Shown one piece after another: positions 32,168 through 40,245 of a stretch of 64,000 nucleotides of DNA. The position numbers and the translations under genes were made by a program. Source of the DNA: Zafaria ginkgonis. GTDB lineage: Bacteria > Actinomycetota > Actinomycetes > Actinomycetales > Micrococcaceae. Within the stretch, counting starts at the first letter, position 1. Every line of letters starts with the position of its first letter. The notes beneath the pieces are model-generated. The model searched no databases. It saw only the letters and a program-made list of their open reading frames with translations, and was not told the origin of the DNA. Where the stretch lies: the NCBI RefSeq assembly GCF_039540195.1, contig NZ_BAABEO010000019.1, forward strand, positions 310,001 to 374,000, written 5' to 3'.

Positions 32168-32587
32168 TCACGTGCCGGTGGCCGGGCCGCCCGGGGTCGC
32201 TCCGCCCTCGTCGGTCCAATCCCGGCCCGTCTCGTCGGCCAGGGCGGGATCCGACAGATGGTCGGTCCCGGTCCCGGTCCCGGTCCCGGTCCCGGCTCCG
32301 TAATCCGGTCCGGCTCCTCCCCCATACTGCTGCTCGGCGCTCGCCGGAGCCCGGTGGGAGGGCTGGATCTTGTCCTTGACCGCGGCGGCGGCATCCGCCA
32401 CCTTCTGCCCCACGCCGGGGGCCTTGGCCTTGACCGTTTCCTCCACGTGGTGGACGGCCTCCTGGGTCTTGGGATTCCTCCATAGATCCTGGGCGCTGGC
32501 CGCGATCCGGTCGTAGGTTTCCCGGCCGGCCCGGGAGCCGAGCAGGAACCCCACGGAGGCTCCGACGATGAAAGTCAATGGCCGCAT
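32168..32587 (-). CDS. YtxH-like protein with glycine-threonine repeat
   Basis: A 139-residue protein. The first helix (LTFIVGASVGFLLGSRAGRE) is the YtxH signature: a short glycine-rich membrane helix followed by the conserved G-S-R-A-G-R-E-T-Y-D run. An amphipathic coiled stretch (VHHVEETVKAKAPGVGQKVA) follows, then a disordered tail containing GTGTGTGTGT encoded by a hexanucleotide repeat (32264-32293). YtxH proteins are general-stress proteins of unknown mechanism, which suits its place beside the Asp23/sigma locus. Confidence 0.8.
   Translation of the reverse strand: MRPLTFIVGASVGFLLGSRAGRETYDRIAASAQDLWRNPKTQEAVHHVEETVKAKAPGVGQKVADAAAAVKDKIQPSHRAPASAEQQYGGGAGPDYGAGTGTGTGTGTDHLSDPALADETGRDWTDEGGATPGGPATGT
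32264..32293 (+). repeat. Hexanucleotide repeat GGTCCC x5 inside the YtxH-like gene
   Basis: Five perfect GGTCCC units followed by one imperfect unit (GGCTCC). On the coding strand they encode Gly-Thr pairs. Copy changes would keep the frame and only alter tail length. Confidence 0.9.
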
Positions 32588-32878
32588 GTTTTCTCCCTCG
32601 GACTCTGAGCCGTCCAAGCGCCTTGCCGGAGGTACCGGCGAAAGGCCGCATTGGACAGCGGTGATGCTCAGCATCCTTGTGGGGATCGGGAAGCGCGTCA
32701 AGACCGCGGCCGGCGGCCGGAGATGCAGAAGTGAATCCGGCGCTCCCCTTCTGGAGGCCTGCCCCCCGGGGTTACCGTGAAGGAGGGCACCGTGGATGAG
32801 GGCGCGTCCGGGAGGGCGACGCGCGAGGCATCCAACGCCCGGTTCCGCAAGAGGTCCAGCATCCGGCCGGAGTACGCC

Positions 32879-34300
32879 ATGTCCATCCATCCGAGCTCCT
32901 TCCATCCCCATTCCCCCGATTCGCAGTCCTTCCAGGCGGTCCGACGCCGGTCCGCCTGGCCGCGGGTCTTGTCCGCCGCGGCGGCGGCCGCGGTCCTGCT
33001 CTCCACCACGGGCTGCCTGGCCGGTCCCGCCGGCCAATCGGTGGCCGTGCCGTCCGGACCCACGCCCTCCGTGTCCACGGGCCCCACGGCGCCGGCCGGC
33101 CCAGAAGCGTCAGGCCAAGCACCGTCAGGCCCAGCACCGTCGGGGCAGTCACCGGGGCCGGACTCTTCCGCGGCCTCCCCCTTGGCGGCTTTGGACGAGC
33201 GGGCGCTGCGCGCCGTCTTCGAGGACACGGCCAAGGAGCTGCTGGTGCCGGGCGCCGTGATGCTGCTGCGCACCCCGCAGCGGGACCTCACCTTCACCTA
33301 CGGGGTGACGAGCCTGGGCGGCAGCACCCCCGTGTCCCCCGACGGCCATGTCCGGATCGGCTCCATCACCAAGACCTGGACCGGGACGGTCATCCTGCAA
33401 CTGGTGCAGGAGGGCAAGCTGCGGCTTGCCGACAAGGTGGCGCAGTACCGGCCCGACGTGCCCAACGGCGAGGCCATCACCATCGAACAGCTGCTGAACA
33501 TGCGCAGCGGGCTCTACAACTACTCGGAGTCGTACGAGCTGAACCTGGCCCTGGACACGACCCCACAAAGGGTCTGGACGCCGGAGGAGCTGCTGGCCAT
33601 CGCCTTTGCCCTGCCCCCGTATTTCGCCCCGGGCGAGGGGTTCCACTATTCGAACACGAACACCGTCCTGCTGGGCCTGATCGCCGAACAGCTCGAGGGC
33701 AAGCCGCTGGCGCGGATCATCGAGGATCGGATCCTGGAGCCGCTGGGCCTGTCCGGGTCCTCCTTCCCGCCGTCGAACACCGGGGAGCTGCCCTCGCCGC
33801 ACCCGCAGGGCTACATGTACATGGACAACCTGCTCACGCTGTCCTCGGCGCGGCTGCCGGCCGACCTGCTGGCCAAGGCGCAGGCCGGCACCCTGCTGCC
33901 CAACGACGTCACCAACGCCAACCCCTCCTGGACCTGGGCGGCCGGCCAAGGCGTCTCCACCGCGGCCGACCTGGCCACCTGGGCCGAGGCCCTGGCCGGA
34001 GGCAGGCTCCTGGACGCCCAGACGCAACGGATGCGCCTGGACAGCGTTCGCCCCGTGGACCCCGCCGACCCCAACGGAGCCCAGTACGGGCTGGGCCTGG
34101 CGAAGTTCGGGAACCTCTACGGGCACACGGGCGAACTGCCCGGCTTCAACTCCTTCGCCGGCCACGACCCGGACACCAAGGTCACCCTGGTGGTGTGGAC
34201 CAACCTTGCGCCCGCGGCCGACGGGCGCGATCCGGCCGCCACCATCGCCCGGAACGTGCTTGGTGCCCTGGATGCCCGGACCGGGGCGCCGGTTCCGTAG
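32879..34300 (+). CDS. Lipoprotein serine hydrolase, beta-lactamase/D-Ala-D-Ala carboxypeptidase fold
   Basis: A 473-residue exported enzyme. The lipobox STTGC ends a signal peptide near residue 46, and a Pro/Ser/Gly-rich linker runs to about residue 100. The catalytic domain has S162-I-T-K165, Y257-S-N and H416-T-G, the three motifs of class C beta-lactamase-like and R61-type carboxypeptidase proteins. Natural substrates may be peptidoglycan peptides or other esters/amides; activity on beta-lactams is not implied. ATG at 32879 is preferred over upstream codons because the charged region before the signal peptide is already long. It converges on the satD-linked membrane gene. Confidence 0.87.
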   Translation: MSIHPSSFHPHSPDSQSFQAVRRRSAWPRVLSAAAAAAVLLSTTGCLAGPAGQSVAVPSGPTPSVSTGPTAPAGPEASGQAPSGPAPSGQSPGPDSSAASPLAALDERALRAVFEDTAKELLVPGAVMLLRTPQRDLTFTYGVTSLGGSTPVSPDGHVRIGSITKTWTGTVILQLVQEGKLRLADKVAQYRPDVPNGEAITIEQLLNMRSGLYNYSESYELNLALDTTPQRVWTPEELLAIAFALPPYFAPGEGFHYSNTNTVLLGLIAEQLEGKPLARIIEDRILEPLGLSGSSFPPSNTGELPSPHPQGYMYMDNLLTLSSARLPADLLAKAQAGTLLPNDVTNANPSWTWAAGQGVSTAADLATWAEALAGGRLLDAQTQRMRLDSVRPVDPADPNGAQYGLGLAKFGNLYGHTGELPGFNSFAGHDPDTKVTLVVWTNLAPAADGRDPAATIARNVLGALDARTGAPVP

Positions 34301-34332
34301 CGTGCTGCGCCGGCCCCGCTGGCTGAGTACAG

Positions 34333-34905
34333 CTAGCGCACCAGCATCCCGATGCCCGTGCACGCGCAGGCCCACAGGACGCTGGCGAAGGTTCCGAGGA
34401 TGAACCGCTCGGCCGCCCCGTCCTTGTCCAGCTCCGAATACCGCCCCAGGCCCTTGACCGCCAGGACCACGGCGAGGCCCTCCGGCCAGCCGGCCCACAG
34501 AGTCGCGGCGATCGCGATCCGTTCGAGCAGGCCGATCCACGTCCCGCCGCGCAGCGCCGCGGCACCGGATTCGGCGGCGCCCTCGACCGTCCCCGCATCC
34601 TCGACCGTCCCGGTGCCGGCTTCCGCCTCCTCCAGGTCGGCCCGCTGCGATAGCCGCAGGACCGCCACCGTAACGGGGCCTCCTCCCAGCGCGGCCGCCG
34701 CCACGGAAAAGGCAGCCGCCACCGGTGCCGCCCCGGCGGCATCGACGGAGATGAGGGCCACCACGGCGGAGGCGCCCAACAGCGCCAACTGCGCCGCGGC
34801 GAACCCGTACAGCACCCGGTTGCCCCGTCCGCGGAAGCGGCTGAAGTACTGGGGCAGGCCGAGGATCCCCGAGAGGACCAGCAGCACCAGGGCCAGCGCG
34901 CTCAT
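34333..34905 (-). CDS. Membrane protein paired with SatD-type regulator
   Basis: A 190-residue protein with about four membrane helices (ALALVLLVLSGILGLPQYF; LYGFAAAQLALLGASAVVAL; APVAAAFSVAAAAL; C-terminal FILGTFASVLWACACTGIGM) and an acidic loop (DLEEAEAGTGTVEDAG). No family name is secure. ATG at 34905 overlaps the end of the satD-like gene, so they are translationally coupled; regulator and membrane protein probably work together, as satD and its neighbour do in other Gram-positives. Confidence 0.72.
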   Translation of the reverse strand: MSALALVLLVLSGILGLPQYFSRFRGRGNRVLYGFAAAQLALLGASAVVALISVDAAGAAPVAAAFSVAAAALGGGPVTVAVLRLSQRADLEEAEAGTGTVEDAGTVEGAAESGAAALRGGTWIGLLERIAIAATLWAGWPEGLAVVLAVKGLGRYSELDKDGAAERFILGTFASVLWACACTGIGMLVR

Positions 34906-35522
34906 GCCGCTCCCCCGTCGGGTTCGCCGGCCGCGTCGGCGGATTCGGACAGCCGGCCCAGCGCGGCCCCGGCCTCGCGCAGCAGCGCGCGCGTCGGCTG
35001 CCACAGCCCTGCCGCCAGCCGCCCGGAGACCGCCTGCTGGGTGATGCCCAGCCGCTCGGCGGCTTCGCGCTGGGACAACCCCTGCTCGATCAGCCGCCCC
35101 GCCTCGGCCGCGGCCGGGCTGCGGCGCACCTCCAGTTCGGCGACCAGCTGGAGTTCCGCCTCCAGCCGGGACCCTTCCGGCGCCGGACCCACGACGGCCA
35201 GCGAGGCCGGGGAGTGTTTGGCCCGTTCGACGGCGGTGCGTGCGTTCTCGAACGCCGGTCCCGCGCCGGCTCGGGTCTGTGGGGGCAGCGGCAGGCGCAC
35301 CGGCCCGATCCCCAGGCCGATGCTCCAGGCCCGGGTCGCCGCGACGTCCAGGGCCAGCGCGACGGCGGCGGCTCCGTCATCGAGCACGCCCTGGAGCTCA
35401 TCCCCGGCGGTCCGCTCGAAGGGGCGCACCAGGGGATAGTCGGTGTTCAGGCGGTGGAGCAGCTGGTCCACCAGGTCCGCCCGGCGGCGCGAGGCCCGCT
35501 GGTCGATGGTTGCCACAATCAT
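34902..35522 (-). CDS. satD: SatD family regulator
   Basis: A 206-residue SatD-like protein. The N-terminal half (MIVATIDQRASRRRADLVDQ; RTAGDELQGVLDD) is the SatD domain, and a helix-turn-helix lies near residue 150-170 (GLSQREAAERLGITQQAVSG). SatD was named for an acid-tolerance locus in Streptococcus. The ATG is immediately downstream of -10 TAGCCT (minus strand 35534-35529) with -35 TTGTGT 17 bases away, so +1 coincides with the A of ATG: a leaderless mRNA. An ACAAG/CTTGT inverted repeat spans the -10 and could be its own operator. Confidence 0.8.
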   Translation of the reverse strand: MIVATIDQRASRRRADLVDQLLHRLNTDYPLVRPFERTAGDELQGVLDDGAAAVALALDVAATRAWSIGLGIGPVRLPLPPQTRAGAGPAFENARTAVERAKHSPASLAVVGPAPEGSRLEAELQLVAELEVRRSPAAAEAGRLIEQGLSQREAAERLGITQQAVSGRLAAGLWQPTRALLREAGAALGRLSESADAAGEPDGGAA

Positions 35523-35612
35523 TCCACAAGGCTAGAGGCTTGTATGTCCCTACACAAGGCGTGGAGGTTGTGGCTTCGGGGGGCATCGGCCAGCCCACCT
35601 ATTATTAAAGGT

Positions 35613-36002
35613 ATGGACCGCCGCAACCCTTGGATTCCCCTGTTCATCCTGGACGCCCTGCTCGTGCTGCTGTTCGCGGCCCTCGGCCGCCAGTCCCACG
35701 AGCACGGACTGACCCCGCTGGGCATCCTGCAGACGGCCGCCCCGTTCCTGGCCGCGCTCACCGCAGCCACCCTGGCCACCCGCCCCCGCGCGACGATTTC
35801 GCGGATCTGGCCGGCCGGCGTCGTCGTCTGGGCGGGCACCGTGGCGCTGGGCCTGGCGCTGCGCGTGGCAACCGGCGCCACCGCCGCCGTGCCGTTCATC
35901 ATCGTCACCGCGGTGACCCTCGCCGTGTTCCTGCTGGGCCGCCGCGCGGCCACCGGGCTGCTCCTGCGCCGCAAGGTGCGCGCCGGGCACGGGGTGAACT
36001 AG
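35613..36002 (+). CDS. DUF3054 membrane protein
   Basis: A 129-residue protein with four membrane helices, starting IPLFILDALLVLLFAALGRQ-SHEHG, the DUF3054 signature, and ending in a basic tail. Function unknown; common in actinobacteria and haloarchaea. TATTAT (35600-35605) ends 8 bases before the ATG, so transcription may start at or next to the start codon. It is divergent from satD with 90 bases between the starts. Confidence 0.85.
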   Translation: MDRRNPWIPLFILDALLVLLFAALGRQSHEHGLTPLGILQTAAPFLAALTAATLATRPRATISRIWPAGVVVWAGTVALGLALRVATGATAAVPFIIVTAVTLAVFLLGRRAATGLLLRRKVRAGHGVN

Positions 36003-36060
36003 GCTCGACCGTAGTGCCGCCGGCACGCCGCGGCGACAGCAAAAAGTGGAGGCAAAGAGC

Positions 36061-36339
36061 GTGATTACCGCATTTGTGATGATTCAGACCAAGGCAGACA
36101 GCATTCCGGAGTGCGCACAGCAGATTTCGGAGATCGACGGCATCAGCGAGGTCTACTCCGTCGCCGGCGACTGGGACCTGATCGCCGTGGTCCGCGTCCG
36201 CCAGCACGAGCAGTTGGCGGAGGTCATCGCCAACCGGCTTTCCAAGGTGGAGGGCGTGCTGGAGACCTCCACCCACATCGCGTTCCGCGCCTACTCGCAG
36301 CACGACCTCGACGCCGCCTTCTCGCTCGGCCTGGAATAA
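36061..36339 (+). CDS. Lrp/AsnC-type ligand-binding (RAM) domain protein
   Basis: A 92-residue stand-alone RAM domain of the Lrp/AsnC family with no helix-turn-helix: ITAFVMIQTKADSIPECAQQ, then ISEVYSVAGDWDLIAVVRVR and GVLETSTHIAFRAYS. Such domains bind amino acids and form rings or octamers; alone they may modulate full-length regulators or enzymes. GTG at 36061 has GGAGG 8 bases upstream. It converges on trpD, and this order next to trpD and the cytochrome genes is conserved in actinobacteria. Confidence 0.9.
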   Translation: MITAFVMIQTKADSIPECAQQISEIDGISEVYSVAGDWDLIAVVRVRQHEQLAEVIANRLSKVEGVLETSTHIAFRAYSQHDLDAAFSLGLE

Positions 36340-36370
36340 GGCAGGCACCGGCGCAGCCGTTCCGGACAGC

Positions 36371-36407
36371 GCAAAGGGGCGCCGGCCATTGGCCGGCGCC
36401 CCTTTGC
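36371..36407. terminator. Bidirectional terminator between Lrp-type gene and trpD
   Basis: A 17-bp perfect stem (36371-36387 with 36391-36407) and ATT loop, with AAAGGGG / CCCCTTT ends serving both directions. Confidence 0.88.
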
Positions 36408-36430
36408 CGTGCCCCGGGGCCGGGACGCGA

Positions 36431-37489
36431 TCAGGCCGCGGAGGAGGCGGCGACCCAGCGCTCCAGCGCGACGGTCGCGCGGCCCGAGTCGATGGCCTCC
36501 TCGGCGCGTACCTTGGCCGCGGCGAGCCGCTCAAGCAGCGGCCCCTCCGCCGTTTCGTCGTAGGCCACCAGCGCGGCGGCGGCATTCAGCACAACGGCGT
36601 CGCGCACCGGGCCGCGCTCCCCGCCCAGGACGCGCCGAACCACCGCAGCGTTCTCCGGGGCCAGCCCCCCGCGCAGGTCCTCAAGGGTGGCACGGGCGAT
36701 GCCGAGGTCGCGCGCGTCGAGCGTGCTCTCGGTGATCTTGCCCTCGCGGACCTCCCACACCCGGTTGGGCGCGGTCGTGGTCAGCTCGTCAAGGCCGTCG
36801 TCGCCGCGGAAGACCAGGGCGCGGCTGCCGCGGACGGCCAGCACGCCGGCCATCAGGGGCGCCATCGCCGCATCCGCGCAGCCGATCGCCGAGGCGCTGG
36901 GGTTGGCCGGGTTGATGAGCGGGCCCAGGAAGTTGAACACGGTTGCGACGCCCAGCTCGCGGCGGGGCACCGCGGCGAAGCGCATCGAGGGGTGGAAGAC
37001 CTGGGCGAAGCAGAAGGTGATGCCCGAGGCGTCCAGCACGGACTCGAGGCGCTCCGTCGGCATCTCGAGGTGGACGCCCAGGGCCTCAAGCACGTCGGCC
37101 GATCCGGACGACGAGGACGCCGCCCGGTTGCCGTGCTTGACGATCCGCGCGCCCGCACCGGCGCACACGAGGGAGGCCATGGTGGAGATGTTGACGGTGT
37201 TCTGGCGGTCGCCGCCGGTTCCGACAATGTCCAGCTTCTCCCCCGGAATATCCAGCGGCCGGGCGTTGGCGACCATCGCGTCCACGAGACCGGTGAGCTC
37301 CTCGACGGTCTCGCCCTTGGAGCGCAGGGCCACCAGGAAACCCGCGACCTGCACATCGCTGGCGTTTCCGGCCATGATCTCTCCCATGGACCAGGCGGCG
37401 TCTTCGCGGGAGATGTCTTGGCCACCAATCAAAGTGGTCAACACCGAGGGCCAGTTGGGGAACTTCTTCGGGGCTGGAATCGTTGGCAC
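36431..37489 (-). CDS. trpD: Anthranilate phosphoribosyltransferase
   Basis: A 352-residue TrpD. The PRPP-binding GTGGD (about residues 90-94) and KHGNRAASSSSGSADVLEAL, plus VFNFLGPLINPA, are diagnostic. It joins anthranilate and PRPP, the second committed step of tryptophan synthesis. The start is a GTG. No other trp gene is adjacent; in mycobacteria too trpD stands apart, next to ctaE. It is divergent from ctaE with about 150 bases between the starts. Confidence 0.95.
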   Translation of the reverse strand: MPTIPAPKKFPNWPSVLTTLIGGQDISREDAAWSMGEIMAGNASDVQVAGFLVALRSKGETVEELTGLVDAMVANARPLDIPGEKLDIVGTGGDRQNTVNISTMASLVCAGAGARIVKHGNRAASSSSGSADVLEALGVHLEMPTERLESVLDASGITFCFAQVFHPSMRFAAVPRRELGVATVFNFLGPLINPANPSASAIGCADAAMAPLMAGVLAVRGSRALVFRGDDGLDELTTTAPNRVWEVREGKITESTLDARDLGIARATLEDLRGGLAPENAAVVRRVLGGERGPVRDAVVLNAAAALVAYDETAEGPLLERLAAAKVRAEEAIDSGRATVALERWVAASSAA

Positions 37490-37637
37490 CCGACAAGGTT
37501 ATCTACGTTTTGTAGAAAGTGCGGAATTGTTAATCCCTTGTGATTCCGGGGATCTTGGGCTTGACCGGCTCCAAAAGCCGCCACGCGGGGCCAGATGCAT
37601 TGGTGTGCCCGGCACTTTTATAGACATAATGGGCTCT

Positions 37638-38276
37638 GTGACAACTGCGACTCATGCCATAAATGCCCCGGCGCACGCTGCGCCGAACCGTCCCAACATG
37701 GTGTCGGTGGGAACTGTCGTCTGGCTTTCCAGCGAGCTGATGTTCTTCGCCGCGCTCTTCGCCATGTATTTCACGCTCCGCGCCGCCGCCCCCGACCTGT
37801 GGGCCGTGGAGAGCGCGAAGCTGAACGTGCCGTTCGCCTTGATCAACACGATCGTCCTGGTTTCCAGCTCCTTCACCTGCCAGATGGGTGTCTTCCGCGC
37901 CGAAGACCTGAAGCCCCGCCGCACCGGCGGCCTCTTCAACTTCAAGGAATGGGGCATGGTCGAATGGTTCATCCTGACCTTCCTCCTCGGCGCCATCTTC
38001 GTCTCCGTGCAGGCGTACGAGTACACCGAGCTGGTCCACCACGGCGTGGCGCTTAACTCCAACGCGTACGGATCCAGCTTCTACATGACCACCGGGTTCC
38101 ACGGCCTCCACGTGGCCGGCGGCCTCATCGCCTTCCTGCTGGTCATCGGCCGCGCCTACATCGCGCGCAACTTCGGCCACTTCGAGGCGACCTCCGCCAT
38201 CGTCACGTCGTACTACTGGCACTTCGTCGACGTCGTCTGGATCGCCCTCTTCGCGATCATCTACTTCCTGAAGTAG
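37638..38276 (+). CDS. ctaE: Cytochrome c oxidase subunit III
   Basis: A 212-residue five-helix CtaE: NRPNMVSVGTVVWLSSELMF at the start, VNSNAY-like loop and TTGFHGLHVAGGLIAF, then YYWHFVDVVWIALFAIIYFL at the end. It is a structural subunit of the aa3 oxidase. GTG at 37638 is preferred: CATAAT (37625-37630) ends 8 bases upstream, consistent with leaderless translation, and the product then begins MTTATHA as in relatives. ATG at 37629 would overlap the -10. It heads ctaE-qcrC-qcrA-qcrB, so oxidase and bc1 subunits are made together. Confidence 0.94.
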   Translation: MTTATHAINAPAHAAPNRPNMVSVGTVVWLSSELMFFAALFAMYFTLRAAAPDLWAVESAKLNVPFALINTIVLVSSSFTCQMGVFRAEDLKPRRTGGLFNFKEWGMVEWFILTFLLGAIFVSVQAYEYTELVHHGVALNSNAYGSSFYMTTGFHGLHVAGGLIAFLLVIGRAYIARNFGHFEATSAIVTSYYWHFVDVVWIALFAIIYFLK

Positions 38277-38338
38277 CACCGGCCAAACCCGGCCCCCGGC
38301 ATTACAAGACCCAAGAAACTCTAGTGAGGAACCAGCAA

Positions 38339-39127
38339 GTGAAGGCTCTTTCGCAAAGGCGCCGCCATCCGCTCGCCGCCGCAGCCCTGCTCCTGATCGG
38401 ACTGGTCGCCACCGGCGGCCTGTACACGGCTGCCGGCAGTGTCAACGAGGCCAAGGCCTCGACTGTCTACACCGCGAGCGATGTCGAAGAAGGCAACAAG
38501 CTCTTCGTCGCCAACTGCGCCACCTGCCATGGCCTCAATGCCGAGGGCACCCCCGACGGCCCCTCCCTCATTGGCGTCGGCGCCGCAGCCGTCGACTTCC
38601 AGGTGGGCACCGGCCGCATGCCGATGCAGATGCAGGGTCCGCAGGCCCAAGCCAAGCCGCAGCAGTTCACCGACGAGCAGACCGGACAGCTCGCCGCATT
38701 CGTAGCCTCCCTCGGTGCCGGTCCCGCAGTGCCGCACGAGGAATGGCTCGACACGTCCCTGGGCAACTCGGCCAACGGTGGAGCGGTCTTCCGCACCAAC
38801 TGCGCCATGTGCCACAACGCCGCTGCCGCCGGCGGTGCCCTGACCCGCGGCAAGTTCGCCCCGTCCCTGGCGGGCGTTTCCGAGGCCCACATCTACGAGG
38901 CCATGGCCACCGGCCCGCAGAACATGCCGGTGTTCAACGACTCCAACATCTCCCCCGAGGAGAAGCGCGACGTCATCACCTTCCTGAAGGAAATCGAGTC
39001 GCAGGGTTCCCCGGGCGGCGCCGCCCTGGGCGCGCTGGGTCCGGTGTCCGAAGGCCTGTTCATCTGGACGGCGGGGCTGGGCATCATCATCGCCTTCACC
39101 ATCTGGCTGACCTCCCGGTCCTCCTAA
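38339..39127 (+). CDS. qcrC: Diheme cytochrome c subunit QcrC of the bc1 complex
   Basis: A 262-residue membrane-anchored diheme cytochrome c. An N-terminal signal/anchor (LAAAALLLIGLVATGGLYTA) precedes two heme c sites, CATCH (60-64) and CAMCH (155-159), and a C-terminal helix (LFIWTAGLGIIIAFTIWLTS). In actinobacteria this protein replaces a soluble cytochrome c and hands electrons from the Rieske centre directly to CtaC. GTG at 38339 was chosen because GAGG lies 9 bases upstream; a GTG at 38324 overlaps that site. Confidence 0.95.
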   Translation: MKALSQRRRHPLAAAALLLIGLVATGGLYTAAGSVNEAKASTVYTASDVEEGNKLFVANCATCHGLNAEGTPDGPSLIGVGAAAVDFQVGTGRMPMQMQGPQAQAKPQQFTDEQTGQLAAFVASLGAGPAVPHEEWLDTSLGNSANGGAVFRTNCAMCHNAAAAGGALTRGKFAPSLAGVSEAHIYEAMATGPQNMPVFNDSNISPEEKRDVITFLKEIESQGSPGGAALGALGPVSEGLFIWTAGLGIIIAFTIWLTSRSS

Positions 39128-39198
39128 GGCCAGCCGGCGGCCCCGCAATGGCCGGCTCACTACGTACCTAGATATTTGAGAGAAGGATGAGAGACATC

Positions 39199-40242
39199 AT
39201 GGGCGACCATAGTCACGGCGGTCCGAACGACTCGGGCACCGTTGCTAAGGCTGGCCCGGAGTCGCTGGAGAAGTTCCAGGACCCCGGCCTCCCGCCGCAC
39301 CGGAAGCGCCTCGCGGACACCAGTCCGCGTGCAGAGAAGCGGGCAGAGCGTCAGGTGGCGTGGCTGTTCGTCATCTCGATCATCGGCACTCTGTCGTTCT
39401 TCATTGCCTATTTCGTCATAGGCAGGACCGACTCCATCAGCGCCCTGCGCACCCAGAACATGCTCCTGGGCCTGGGCACCGCCTTCGCGATGCTCGGCAT
39501 CGGCGTCGGCATCGTCCACTGGGCCAAGACCCTGATGCCGGACCACGAAGTGTCCGAATCGCGCCACGAGGTCCGCCCGGAGGCGGACCGCCAGGATGCC
39601 GTAAAGATCATTGGCGACGTGATCGAGGAAACGGGCATCAAGCGCCGTCCGCTGATCCGCAACACCGTCATCGGCGCCATCGCCTTGGCCCCGATCCCGG
39701 CGATCTTCATGTTCCGCGACCTCGACCGCACCGGCGCCACCGCCAACCAGATCGTGGACCGCCTGCGCTACACGATGTGGGACAAGGACGTGAAGCTGGT
39801 CCGCGACCCGTCCGGCACCCCGATCAAGGCGTCCGACGTCCAGATCGGTAACGTGTTCCACGTGATCCCGGAGGGCCTCGGCGAGACCGAGCACCCGCTG
39901 AACGAGAAGGCCAAGGCCGTCGTCCTGCTGATGCGCCTGGACCCGAGCAAGATGAACATCTCCCCCGGGCGCGAGGACTGGCACTACAACGGCATCGTTG
40001 CGTACTCCAAGATCTGCACCCACGTGGGCTGCCCGGTCGCGCTGTACGAGCAGCAGACGCACCACCTGCTGTGCCCGTGCCACCAGTCGACGTTCGACCT
40101 CACGCAGGAATGCAAGGTCATCTTCGGCCCCGCCGGCCACGCGCTGCCGCAGCTGCCGATCACCGTGGACTCCGAGGGCTTCCTGGTCGCGCAGAGCGAC
40201 TTCACCGAACCCGTCGGCCCGAGCTACTGGGAGCGTGGCTAA
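39199..40242 (+). CDS. qcrA: Rieske iron-sulfur subunit QcrA
   Basis: A 347-residue Rieske protein of the long actinobacterial type with three N-terminal membrane helices. The [2Fe-2S] ligands lie in CTHVGC (273-278) and CPCHQS (292-297). It takes electrons from menaquinol and passes them to QcrC. Its last helix is normally inserted by the Tat system, encoded at 3.5-4.7 kb. ATG at 39199 is preferred because AGAAGGA sits 11 bases upstream; the ATG at 39187 directly abuts that site. Confidence 0.95.
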   Translation: MGDHSHGGPNDSGTVAKAGPESLEKFQDPGLPPHRKRLADTSPRAEKRAERQVAWLFVISIIGTLSFFIAYFVIGRTDSISALRTQNMLLGLGTAFAMLGIGVGIVHWAKTLMPDHEVSESRHEVRPEADRQDAVKIIGDVIEETGIKRRPLIRNTVIGAIALAPIPAIFMFRDLDRTGATANQIVDRLRYTMWDKDVKLVRDPSGTPIKASDVQIGNVFHVIPEGLGETEHPLNEKAKAVVLLMRLDPSKMNISPGREDWHYNGIVAYSKICTHVGCPVALYEQQTHHLLCPCHQSTFDLTQECKVIFGPAGHALPQLPITVDSEGFLVAQSDFTEPVGPSYWERG

Positions 40243-40245
40243 TCC

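Noticed and set aside
32264..32293. Repeat considered as a CRISPR or regulatory array
   Set aside because: Six-base units without spacers inside a coding frame; simple hexanucleotide repeat.
32879..34300. Calling the serine hydrolase an antibiotic-resistance beta-lactamase
   Set aside because: The S-x-x-K, Y-S-N and H-T-G motifs fit the broad carboxypeptidase/esterase family; nothing shows beta-lactam hydrolysis.
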